The notes below the pieces were generated by a model. The model saw only the letters and a list, made by a program, of their open reading frames with translations, was not told the DNA's origin and ran no database searches. This document shows positions 29,029-40,711 of a stretch of DNA of 64,000 nt, piece by piece. The translations under genes were made by a program, and so were the position numbers. How positions within the stretch are numbered: the stretch's first letter is position 1; every line of letters starts with the position of its first letter. The stretch comes from Eledone cirrhosa (Eukaryota > Mollusca > Cephalopoda > Octopoda > Eledonidae), in the NCBI GenBank assembly GCA_964016885.1, contig OZ024741.1, positions 414,917,081 to 414,981,080 of the forward strand. Reading direction: 5' to 3'.

Positions 29029-32000
29029 ATAAGCTGGTACTGGGACACAACATAGGTTTCTTACATAATATAGTGTAGATTAGTAGAATAAGCTGGTACT
29101 GGTACACAACATAGGTTTCTTACATACTATAGTGTAGTTTAGTAGAATAAGCTGGGACTAGGACACAACATAGGTTTCTTACATAATATAGTGTAGTTTA
29201 GTAGAATAAGCTGGTACTGGTACACAACATAGGTTTCTTACATAATATAGTGTCGTTTAGTAGAATAAGCTGGTACTGGGACACAACATAGGTTTCTTAC
29301 ATAATATAGTGTAGTTTAGTAGAATAAGCTGCTACTAGAACACAACATAGGTTTCTTACATAATATAGTGTAGTTTAGTAGAATAAGCTGGTACTAGAAC
29401 ACAACATAGGTTTCTTACATAATATAGTGTAGTTTAGTAGAATAAGCTGGTACTGGGACACAACATAGGTTTCTTACATAATATAGTGTAGTTTAGAAGA
29501 ATAAGCTGGTACTGGGACACAACATAGGTTTCTTACATAATATGGTGTAGTTTAGTAGAATAAGCTGGTACTGGGACACAACATAGGTTTCTTACGTAAT
29601 ATAGTGTAGTTTAGTAGAATAAGCTGGTACTGGGACACAACATAGGTTTCTTACATAATATAGTGAGGTTTAGTAGAATAAGCTGGTACTGGTACACAAC
29701 ATAGGTTTCTTACATAATATAGTGTGGTTTAGTAGAATAAGCTGGGACTGGGACACAACATAGGTTTCTTACATAATATAGTGTAGTTTAGTAGAATAAG
29801 CTGGTACTGGGACACAACATAGGTTTCTTACATAATATAGTGAGGTTTAGTAGAATAAGCTGGTACTAGAACACAACATAGGTTTCTTACATAATATAGT
29901 GTGGTTTAGTAGAATAAGCTGGGACTGGGACACAACATAGGTTTCTTACATAATATAGTGTAGTTTAGTAGAATAAGCTGCTACTAGAACACAACATAGG
30001 TTTCTTACATAATATAGTGTAGTTTAGTAGAATAAGCTGGTACTGGGACACAACATAGGTTTCTTACATAATATAGTGTAGTTTAGTAGAATAAGCTGCT
30101 ACTAGAACACAACATAGGTTTCTTACATAATATAGTGTAGTTTAGTAGAATAAGCTGGTACTAGAACACAACATAGGTTTCTTACATAATATAGTGTGGT
30201 TTAGTAGAATAAGCTGGTACTGGGACACAACATAGGTTTCTTACATAACATAGTGTAGTTTAGTAGAATAAGCTGGTACTGGGACACAACATAGGTTTCT
30301 TACATAATATAGTGTAGTTTAGTAGAATAAGCTGGTACTGGGACACAACATAGGTTTCTTACATAATATAGTGAGATTTAGTAGAATAAGCTGCTACTGG
30401 GACACAACATAGGTTTCTTACATAATATAGTGTAGTTTAGTAGAATAAGCTGGTACTGGGACACAACATAGGTTTCTTACATAATATAGTGAGATTTAGT
30501 AGAATAAGCTGCTACTGGGACACAACATAGGTTTCTTACATAATATAGTGTAGTTTAGTAGAATAAGCTGGTACTGGGACACAACATAGGTTTCTTACAT
30601 AATATAGTGTAGTTTAGTAGAATAAGCTGGTACTAGAACACAACATAGGTTTCTCACATAATATAGCGTAGTTTAGTAGAATAAGTTGGTACTTGAACAC
30701 AACATAGGTTTCTTACATAATATAGTGTAGTTTAGTAGAATAAGCTGCTACTAGAACACAACATAGGTTTCTTACATAATATAGTGTAGTTTAGTAGAAT
30801 AAGCTGGTACTGGGACACAACATAGGTTTCTTACATAATATAGTGTAGTTTAGTAGAATAAGCTGCTACTAGAACACAACATAGGTTTCTTACATAATAT
30901 AGTGTAGTTTAGTAGAATAAGCTGGTACTAGAACACAACATAGGTTTCTTACATAATATAGTGTGGTTTAGTAGAATAAGCTGGTACTGGGACACAACAT
31001 AGGTTTCTTACATAACATAGTGTAGTTTAGTAGAATAAGCTGGTACTGGGACACAACATAGGTTTCTTACATAATATAGTGTAGTTTAGTAGAATAAGCT
31101 GGTACTGGGACACAACATAGGTTTCTTACATAATATAGTGAGATTTAGTAGAATAAGCTGCTACTGGGACACAACATAGGTTTCTTACATAATATAGTGT
31201 AGTTTAGTAGAATAAGCTGGTACTGGGACACAACATAGGTTTCTTACATAATATAGTGAGATTTAGTAGAATAAGCTGCTACTGGGACACAACATAGGTT
31301 TCTTACATAATATAGTGTAGTTTAGTAGAATAAGCTGGTACTGGGACACAACATAGGTTTCTTACATAATATAGTGTAGTTTAGTAGAATAAGCTGGTAC
31401 TAGAACACAACATAGGTTTCTCACATAATATAGCGTAGTTTAGTAGAATAAGTTGGTACTTGAACACAACATAGGTTTCTTACATAATATAGTGTAGTTT
31501 AGTAGAATAAGCTGGTACTGGGACACAACATAGGTTTCTTACATAATATAGTGTAGTTTAGTAGAATAAGCTGGTACTGGGACACAACATAGGTTTCTTA
31601 CATAATATAGTGTAGTTTAGTAGAATAAGCTGGTACTAGAACACAACATAGGTTTCTCACATAATATAGCGTAGTTTAGTAGAATAAGTTGGTACTTGAA
31701 CACAACATAGGTTTCTTACATAATATAGTGTAGTTTAGTAGAATAAGCTGGTACTGGGACACAACATAGGTTTCTTACATAATATAGTGTAGTTTAGTAG
31801 AATAAGCTGGTACTGGTACACAACATAGGTTTCTTACATAATATAGTGTAGTTTAGTAGAATAAGCTGGTACCGGGACACAACATAGGTTTCTTACATAA
31901 TATAGTGAGGTTTAGTAGAATAAGCTGGTACTAGAACACAACATAGGCTTCCCACATAATATAGTGTAGTTTAGTAGAATAAGTTGGTACTTGAACACAA

Positions 32001-32509
32001 CATAGGTTTCTTACATAATATAGTGTAGTTTAGTAGAATAAGCTGGTACTGGGACACAACATAGGTTTCTTACATAATATAGTGTAGTTTAGTAGAATAA
32101 GCTGGTACTGGTACACAACATAGGTTTCTTACATAATATAGTGTAGTTTAGTAGAATAAGCTGGTACCGAGACACAACATAGGTTTCTTACATAATATAG
32201 TGTGGTTTAGTAGAATAAGCTGGGACTGGGACACAACATAGGTTTCTTACATAATATAGTGTGGTTTAGTAGAATAAGCTGGGACTGGGACACAACATAG
32301 GTTTCTTACATAATATAGTGAGGTTTAGTAGAATAAGCTGGTACTAGAACACAACATAGGTTTCTTACATAATATAGTGTAGTTTAGTAGAATAAGATGG
32401 TACTAGAACACAACATAGGTTTGTTACATAATATAGTGAGGTTTAGTAGAATAAGCTGGTACTGGTACACAACATAGGTTTCTTACATAATATAGTGTAG
32501 TTTAGTAGA
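29029..32509. repeat. 59-bp higher-order block B7 (59 units), deletion copy of B6
   Basis: The first about 220 bp follow B6. At about 29251 the sequence jumps from the GTGTGG-type position to the TGTCGTTTAG unit that lies about 1,638 bp into B6. 24 units (1,416 bp) are therefore missing, which accounts exactly for 83 - 24 = 59 units. The remainder follows B6 to the end. Confidence 0.87.
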
Positions 32510-35500
32510 ATAAGCTGGTACTGGGACACAACATAGGTTTCTTACATAATATAGTGTAGATTAGTAGAATAAGCTGGTACTGGTACACAACATAGGTTTC
32601 TTACATACTATAGTGTAGTTTAGTAGAATAAGCTGGGACTAGGACACAACATAGGTTTCTTACATAATATAGTGTAGTTTAGTAGAATAAGCTGGTACTG
32701 GTACACAACATAGGTTTCTTACATAATATAGTGTGGTTTAGTAGAATAAGCTGGTACTGGGACACAACATAGGTTTCTCACATAATATAGTGTAGTTTAG
32801 TAGAATAAGCTGGGACTGGGACACAACATAGGTTTCTTACATAATATAGTGTAGTTTAGTAGAATAAGTTGGTACTAGAACACAACATAGGTTTCTTACA
32901 TAATATCGTGTAGTTTAGTAGAATAAGCTGGGACTGGGACACAACATAGGTTTCTCACATAATATAGTGTAGTTTAGTAGAATAAGCTGGGACTGGGACA
33001 CAACATAGGTTTCTTACATAATATAGTGTAGTTTAGTAGAATAAGCTGGTACTGGGACACAACATAGGTTTCTTACATAATATAGTGTAGTTTAGTAGAA
33101 TAAGCTGCTACTAGAACACAACATAGGTTTCTTACATAATATAGTGTAGTTTAGGAGAATAAGCTGGTACTGGGACACAACATAGGTTTCTCACATAATA
33201 TAGTGTAGTTTAGTAGAATAAGTTGGTACTAGAACACAACATAGGTTTCTTACATAATATCGTGTAGTTTAGTAGAATAAGCTGGGACTGGGACACAACA
33301 TAGGTTTCTTACATAATATAGTGTAGTTTAGTAGAATAAGCTGGTACTAGAACACAACATAGGTTTCTCACATAATATAGTGTAGTCTAGTAGAATAAGT
33401 TGGTACTAGAACACAACATAGGTTTCTTACATAATATAGTGTAGTTTAGTAGAATAAGCTGGTACTGGGACACAACATAGGTTTCTTACATAATATAGTG
33501 TAGTTTAGTAGAATAAGCTGGTACTGCGACACAACATAGGTTTCTTACATAATATAGTGTAGTTTAGTAGAATAAGATGGTACTGGGACACAACATAGGT
33601 TTCTTACATAATATAGTGTGGTTTAGTAGAATAAGCTGGTACTGGTACACAACATAGATTTCTTACATAATATAGTGTAGTTTAGTAGAATAAGCTGGGA
33701 CTGGGACACAACATAGGTTTCTTACATAATATAGTGTAGTTTAGTAGAATAAGCTGGTACTGGGACACAACATAGGTTTCTTACATAATATAGTGTAGTT
33801 TAGTAGAATAAGCTGGTACTGGGACACAAAATAGGTTTCTTACATAATATAGTGTAGTTTAGTAGAATAAGCTGCTACTAGAACACAACATAGGTTTCTT
33901 ACATAATATAGTGTAGTTTAGTAGAATAAGCTGGTACTGGGACACAAAATAGGTTTCTTACATAATATAGTGTAGTTTAGTAGAATAAGCTGGTACTAGA
34001 ACACAACATAGGTTTCTTACATAATATAGTGTAGTTTAGTAGAATAAGCTGGTACTGGGACACAAAATAGGTTTCTTACATAATATAGTGTAGTTTAGTA
34101 GAATAAGCTGCTACTAGAACACAACATAGGTTTCTTACATAATATAGTGTAGTTTAGTAGAATAAGCTGGTACTGGGACACAACATAGGTTTCTTACATA
34201 ATATAGTGTAGTTTAGTAGAATAAGCTGCTACTAGAACACAACATAGGTTTCTTACATAATATAGTGTAGTTTAGTAGAATAAGCTGGTACTAGAACACA
34301 ACATAGGTTTCTTACATAATATAGTGTAGTTTAGTAGAATAAGCTGGTACTGGGACACAACATAGGTTTCTTACATAATATAGTGTAGTTTAGAAGAATA
34401 AGCTGGTACTGGGACACAACATAGGTTTCTTACATAATATGGTGTAGTTTAGTAGAATAAGCTGGTACTGGGACACAACATAGGTTTCTTACATAATATA
34501 GTGTAGTTTAGTAGAATAAGCTGGTACTGGGACACAACTTAGGTTTCTTACATAATATAGTGTAGTTTAGAAGAATAAGCTGGTACTGGGACACAACATA
34601 GGTTTCTTACATAATATAGTGTAGTTTAGTAGAATAAGCTGGTACTGGTACACAACATAGGTTTCTTACATAATATAGTGTAGTTTAGTAGAATAAGCTG
34701 GTACTGGGACACAACTTAGGTTTCTTACATAATATAGTGTAGTTTAGTAGAAAAAGCTGGTACTGGTACACAACATAGGTTTCTTACATAATATAGTGTA
34801 GTTTAGTAGAATAAGCTGGTACTGGGACACAACATAGGTTTCTTACATAATATAGTGAGGTTTAGTAGAATAAGCTGGTACTGGGACACAACATAGGTTT
34901 CTTACATAATATAGTGTAGTTTAGTAGAATAAGCTGGTACTGGGACACAACATAGGTTTCTTACATAATATAGTGTAGTTTAGTAGAATAAGCTGGTACT
35001 GGGACACAACATAGGTTTCTTACATAATATAGTGTAGTTTAGTAGAATAAGCTGGTACTGGGACACAACATAGGTTTCTTACATAATATAGTGTAGTTTA
35101 GTAGAATAAGCTGCTACTAGAACACAACATAGGTTTCTTACATAATATAGTGAGATTTAGTAGAATAAGCTGGTACTGGGACACAACATAGGTTTCTTAC
35201 ATAATATAGTGTAGTTTAGTAGAATAAGCTGCTACTAGAACACAACATAGGTTTCTTACATAATATAGTGTAGTTTAGTAGAATAAGCTGGGACTGGGAC
35301 ACAACATAGGTTTCTTACATAATATAGTGAGGTTTAGTAGAATAAGCTGGTACTGGTACACAACATAGGTTTCTTACATAATATAGTGTGGTTTAGTAGA
35401 ATAAGCTGGGACTGGGACACAACATAGGTTTCTTACATAATATAGTGTAGTTTAGTAGAATAAGCTGGTACTGGGACACAACATAGGTTTCTTACATAAT

Positions 35501-36440
35501 ATAGTGAGGTTTAGTAGAATAAGCTGGTACTAGAACACAACATAGGTTTCTTACATAATATAGTGTGGTTTAGTAGAATAAGCTGGGACTGGGACACAAC
35601 ATAGGTTTCTTACATAATATAGTGTGGTTTAGTAGAATAAGCTGGTACTGGGACACAACATAGGTTTCTTACATAATATAGTGAGATTTAGTAGAATAAG
35701 CTGCTACTGGGACACAACATAGGTTTCTTACATAATATAGTGTAGTTTAGTAGAATAAGCTGGTACTGGGACACAACATAGGTTTCTTACATAATATAGT
35801 GTAGTTTAGTAGAATAAGCTGGTACTAGAACACAACATAGGTTTCTCACATAATATAGCGTAGTTTAGTAGAATAAGTTGGTACTTGAACAGAACATAGG
35901 TTTCTTACATAATATAGTGTAGTTTAGTAGAATAAGCTGGTACTGGGACACAACATAGGTTTCTTACATAATATAGTGTAGTTTAGTAGAATAAGCTGGT
36001 ACTGGTACACAACATAGGTTTCTTACATAATATAGTGTAGTTTAGTAGAATAAGCTGGTACCGGGACACAACATAGGTTTCTTACATAATATAGTGAGGT
36101 TTAGTAGAATAAGCTGGTACTAGAACACAACATAGGCTTCCCACATAATATAGTGTAGTTTAGTAGAATAAGTTGGTACTTGAACACAACATAGGTTTCT
36201 TACATAATATAGTGTAGTTTAGTAGAATAAGCTGGTACTGGGACACAACATAGGTTTCTTACATAATATAGTGTAGTTTAGTAGAATAAGCTGGTACTGG
36301 TACACAACATAGGTTTCTTACATAATATAGTGTAGTTTAGTAGAATAAGCTGGTACCGAGACACAACATAGGTTTCTTACATAATATAGTGTGGTTTAGT
36401 AGAATAAGCTGGGACTGGGACACAACATAGGTTTCTTACA
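32510..36440. repeat. 59-bp higher-order block B8 (ordered part)
   Basis: The block matches B3 at an offset of exactly 25,252 bp (428 units) in its first part, including TAGTCTAG at 33383 and AAAAAGCTGG at 34751. Near 35.1 kb seven units are missing relative to B3, so the ACAGAACAT variant (35890) sits at offset 24,839 (421 units). The ordered pattern ends near 36440, where a GGGACTGGGAC unit joins an ACATACT unit that normally belongs near the start of a block. Confidence 0.82.
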
Positions 36441-38104
36441 TACTATAGTGTAGTTTAGTAGAATAAGCTGGTACTAGAACACAACATAGGTTTCTCACAT
36501 AATATAGTGTAGTTTAGTAGAATAAGTTGGTACTAGAACACAACATAGGTTTCTTACATAATATAGTGTAGTTTAGTAGAATAAGCTGGTACTGGGACAC
36601 AACATAGGTTTCTTACATAATATAGTGTAGTTTAGTAGAATAAGCTGGTACTGGTACACAACATAGGTTTCTTACATGATATAGTGTAGTTTAGTAGAAT
36701 AAGCTGGTACTGGGACACAACATAGGTTTCTTACATAATATAGTGTAGTTTAGTAGAATAAGCTGGTAGTGGGACACAACATAGGTTTCTTACATAATAT
36801 AGTGTAGTTTAGTAGAATAAGCTGGTACTAGAACACAACATAGGTTTCTTACATAATATAGTGTAGTTTAGTAGAATAAGCTGGTACTGGGACACAACAT
36901 AGGTTTCTTACATAATATAGTGTAGTTTAGTAGAATAAGCTGCTACTAGAACACAACATAGGTTTCTTACATAATATAGTGTAGTTTAGTAGAATAAGCT
37001 GCTACTAGAACACAACATAGGTTTCTTACATAATATAGTGTAGTTTAGTAGAATAAGCTGCTACTAGAACACAACATAGGTTTCTTACATAATATAGTGT
37101 AGTTTAGTAGAATAAGCTGCTACTAGAACACAACATAGGTTTCTTACATAATATAGTGTAGTTTAGTAGAATAAGCTGGTACTGGTACACAACATAGGTT
37201 TCTTACATAATATAGTGTAGTTTAGTAGAATAAGCTGGTACTGGGACACAACATAGGTTTCTTACATAATATAGTGTAGTTTAGTAGAATAAGCTGCTAC
37301 TAGAACACAACATAGGTTTCTTACATAATATAGTGTAGTTTAGTAGAATAAGCTGTTACTGGGACACAACATAGTTTTCTTACATAATATAGTGTAGTTT
37401 AGTAGAATAAGCTGGTAGTGGGACACAACATAGGTTTCTTATATAATATAGTGTAGTTTAGTAGAATAAGCTGCTACTAGAACACAACATAGGTTTCTTA
37501 CATAATATAGTGTAGTTTAGTAGAATAAGCTGGTACTGGGACACAACATAGGTTTCTTACATAATATAGTGTAGTTTAGTAGAATAAGCTGGTACTGGGA
37601 CACAACCTAGGTTTCTTACATAATATAGTGTAGTTTAGTAGAATAAGCTGCTACTAGAACACAACATAGGTTTCTTACATAATATAGTGTAGTTTAGTAG
37701 AATAAGCTGGGACTGGGACACAACATAGGTCTCTTACATAATATAGTGTAGTTTAGTAGAATAAGCTGGTACTGGGACACAACATAGGTTTCTTACATAA
37801 TATAGTGTAGTTTAGTAGAATAAGCTGCTACTAGAACACAACATAGGTTTCTTACATAATATAGTGTAGTTTAGTAGAATAAGCTGGTACTGGGACACAA
37901 CATAGGTTTCTTACATAATATAGTGTGGTTTAGTAGAATAAGCTGGTACTGGGACACAACATAGGTTTCTTACATAATATAGTGTAGTTTAGTAGAATAA
38001 GCTGGTACTGCGACACAACATAGGTTTCTTACATAATATAGTGTAGTTTAGTAGAATAAGCTGGTACTGGTACACAACATAGGTTTCTTACATAATATAG
38101 TGTG
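36441..38104. repeat. Disordered right edge of the 59-bp array (about 28 units)
   Basis: These units keep the 59-bp register but not the block order. Private changes cluster here: ACATGATAT (about 36674), GGTAGTGGG (about 36765 and 37415), TATATAATATAG (about 37440) and ACCTAGG (about 37605). Several adjacent GCTACTAGAAC units (about 36940-37130) look like a local run of single-unit duplication. Diverged, poorly homogenised units at an array edge are typical of satellites. Confidence 0.8.
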
Positions 38105-40597
38105 TCCTTGAGCAAGACACTTTATTACATGTTGCTCCAGTCCACTGTGTCCTGCAACAAGACACTTTATTACATGTTGCTCCAGTCCACTGTGTCCTGC
38201 AACAAGACACTTTATTACATGTTGCTCTAGTCCACTGTGTCCTTCAACAAGACACTTTATTACATGTTGCTCCAGTCAACTGTGTCCTGCAACAAGACAC
38301 TTTATTACATGTTGCTCCAGTCCACTATGTCTTGCAACAAGACACTTTATTACATGTTGCTCCAGTCCACTGTGTCCTTCAACAAGACACTTTATTACAT
38401 GTTGCTCCAGTCCACTGTGTCCTTCAACAAGACACTTTATTACATGTTGCTCCAGTCCACTATGTCTTGCAACAAGACACTTTATTACATGTTGCTCCAG
38501 TCCACTGTGTCCTTCAACAAGACACTTTATTACATGTTGCTCCAGTCCACTGTGTCCTTCAACAAGACACTTTATTACATGTTGCTCCAGTCCACTGTGT
38601 CCTTCAACAAGACACTTTATTACATGTTGCTCCAGTCCACTATGTCTTGCAACAAGACACTTTATTACATGTTGCTCCAGTCCACTGTGTCCTGCAACAA
38701 GACACTTTATTACATGTTGCTCCAGTCCACTGTGTCCTTCAACAAGACACTTTATTACATGTTGCTCCAGTCAACTGTGTCCTGCAACAAGACACTTTAT
38801 TACATGTTGCTCCAGTCCACTGTGTCCTTCAACAAGACACTTTATTACATGTTGCTCCAGTCCACTGTGTCCTTCAACAAGACACTTTATTACATGTTGC
38901 TCCAGTCCACTGTGTCCTTCAACAAGACACTTTATTACATGTTGCTCCAGTCCACTATGTCTTGCAACAAGACACTTTATTACATGTTGCTCCAGTCCAC
39001 TGTGTCCTGCAACAAGACACTTTATTACATGTTGCTCCAGTCCACTGTGTCCTTCAACAAGACACTTTATTACATGTTGCTCCAGTCAACTGTGTCCTGC
39101 AACAAGACACTTTATTACATGTTGCTCCAGTCCACTATGTCTTGCAACAAGACACTTTATTACATGTTGCTCCAGTCCACTGTGTCCTGCAACAAGACAC
39201 TTTATTACATGTTGCTCCAGTCCACTGTGTCCTTCAACAAGTCACTTTATTACATGTTGCTCCAGTCCACTGTGTCCTTCAACAAGACACTTTATTACAT
39301 GTTGCTCCAGTCCACTATGTCTTGCAACAAGACACTTTATTACATGTTGCTCCAGTCAACTGTGTCCTGCAACAAGACACTTTATTACATGTTGCTCCAG
39401 TCCACTGTGTCCTGCAACAAGACACTTTATTACATGTTGCTCCAGTCCACTGTGTCCTTCAACAAGACACTTTATTACATGTTGCTCCAGTCCACTGTGT
39501 CCTTCAACAAGACACTTTATTACATGTTGCTCCAGTCAACTGTGTCCTGCAACAAGACACTTTATTACATGTTGCTCCAGTCCACTGTGTCCTTCAACAA
39601 GACACTTTATTACATGTTGCTCCAGTCCACTGTGTCCTTCAACAAGACACTTTATTACATGTTGCTCCAGTCCACTGTGTCCTTCAACAAGACACTTTAT
39701 TACATGTTGCTCCAGTCCACTATGTCTTGCAACAAGACACTTTATTACATGTTGCTCCAGTCCACTGTGTCCTTCAAAAAGACGCTTTGTTACATGTTGC
39801 TCCAGTCCACTGTGTCCTTCAACAAGACACTTTATTACATGTTGCTCCAGTCCACTATGTCCTTCAACAAGACACTTTATTACATGTTGCTCCAGTCCAC
39901 TGTGTCCTGCAACAAGACACTTTATTACATGTTGCTCCAGTCCACTGTGTCCTGCAACAAGACACTTTATTACATGTTGCTCCAGTCCACTGTGTCCTGC
40001 AACAAGACACTTTATTACATGTTGCTCCAGTCCACTGTGTCCTGCAACAAGACACTTTATTACATGTTGCTCCAGTCCACTGTGTCCTGCAACAAGACAC
40101 TTTATTACATGTTGCTCCAGTCCACTGTGTCCTGCAACAAGACACTTTATTACATGTTGCTCCAGTCCACTGTGTCCTGCAACAAGACACTTTATTACAT
40201 GTTGCTCCAGTCCACTGTGTCCTTCAACACAACACTTTATTACATATTGCTCCAGTCCACTGTGTCCTTCAACAAGTCACTTTATTACATATTGCTCCAG
40301 TCCACTGTGTCCTTCAACAAGACACTTTATTACATATTGCTCCAGTCCACTGTGTCCTTCAACAAGTCACTTTATTACATGTTGCTCCAGTCCACTGTGT
40401 CCTTGAACAAGACACTTTATTACATGTTACTCCAGTCCACTGTGTCCTTGAGCAAGACACTTTATTACATATTGCTCCAGTCCACTGTGTCCTTCAACAA
40501 GACACTTTATTACATGTTGCTCCAGTCCACTGTGTCCTTCAACACAACACTTTATTACATGTTGATCCAGTCCACTGTGTCCTTGCTCCAGTCAACT
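38101..40597 (+). repeat. 45-bp minisatellite, 55 units plus a partial unit
   Basis: Units start at 38101 and then every 45 bp without a single net indel to 40576. A 22-bp remnant ends at 40597. The unit begins TGTGTCCTGCAACAAGACAC, contains TTTATTACATGTTGCTCCAG and ends TCCAC; it is about 44% GC. Three main types alternate: GTGTCCTTC, GTGTCCTGC and TATGTCTTGC. Units starting 39901-40171 are seven consecutive copies of the GTCCTGC type. Units from 40216 are more diverged (ACATATTGC, AACACAACAC). The first unit and the one at 40441 read CTTGAGCAAGACAC, which fits the presumed ancestral SINE sequence. The array lies directly between the 59-bp satellite and the 3' part of a SINE-like element. 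Confidence 0.97.
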
Positions 40598-40711
40598 CAG
40601 CTGGCAAAAATGATTTGTACCTGTAATTTGAATGGTAAGCCTTGTCACACTCTGTGTCATGCTGACTCTCTGAGAAATACATTAAGGGTACTCGTGTCTG
40701 TGGAATGCTGA
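38237..40711 (+). other. 824-codon open frame created by the 45-bp repeat; probably not a gene
   Basis: A 15-residue repeat (SCNKTLYYMLLQSTV or SFNKTLYYMLLQSTV) runs for about 790 residues, then a short tail from the SINE-like sequence ends at a stop. A second + strand frame gives VLQQDTLLHVAPVHC repeats (38332-40626), and the third + frame is also free of stops through the consensus unit but has no ATG. Shorter minus-strand frames exist too. Because 45 is divisible by three and the unit contains no stop in these frames, openness is automatic. No domain, signal peptide, intron structure or promoter supports expression. Substitutions between units change residues (F/C, V/M, T/S) with no sign of being avoided. 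Confidence 0.2.

Larger units (their letters stand above)
1..38104. repeat. 59-bp satellite array, about 645 tandem units
   Basis: The unit begins ATAAGCTGGTACTGGGACAC, continues through a CATAGGTTTCTTACATAATA core, and ends near GTAGTTTAGTAGA. It has about 34% GC, more G than C (13 against 7 per consensus unit) and no CpG in the consensus. Unit starts at 1, 60, 119, 3128, 7258, 11860, 17878, 24132, 29029, 32510 and 38056 all lie at exact multiples of 59, so there is no net indel across the array. Variation is confined to a few positions: GGTACT/GGGACT/GCTACT, TGGGAC/TAGAAC/TGGTAC, TTACAT/CTCACAT and GTGTAG/GTGTGG/GTGAGG/GTGAGATT. Stop codons occur in every frame, so it is not coding. The array is cut by the left window edge and ends directly against the 45-bp array. 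I do not recognise the family. Confidence 0.97.

Noticed and set aside
1..38104. CRISPR array
   Set aside because: The whole 59-bp period is conserved with no unique spacers, there are no cas genes, and the context is eukaryotic.
1..38104. Telomeric or CENP-B-box-bearing centromeric satellite
   Set aside because: No TTAGGG-like short telomere motif and no CENP-B box. Centromere identity cannot be inferred from the sequence.
1..38104. Large near-identical blocks as pure assembly artefact
   Set aside because: Blocks differ by scattered private substitutions and in-register gaps, which a simple duplicated contig would not show. It cannot be fully excluded without reads.
39864..40190. Minus-strand Cys-rich frame (SCCRTQWTGATCNKV repeats) that looks like a cysteine-patterned peptide
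   Set aside because: It is the reverse strand of the same 45-bp units. It starts and stops according to unit variants and has no signal peptide or gene context.
38332..40626. 764-codon + strand frame with VLQQDTLLHVAPVHC repeats
   Set aside because: It is the second reading frame of the 45-bp minisatellite, open only because the unit is a multiple of three without stops. It overlaps an equally open frame.
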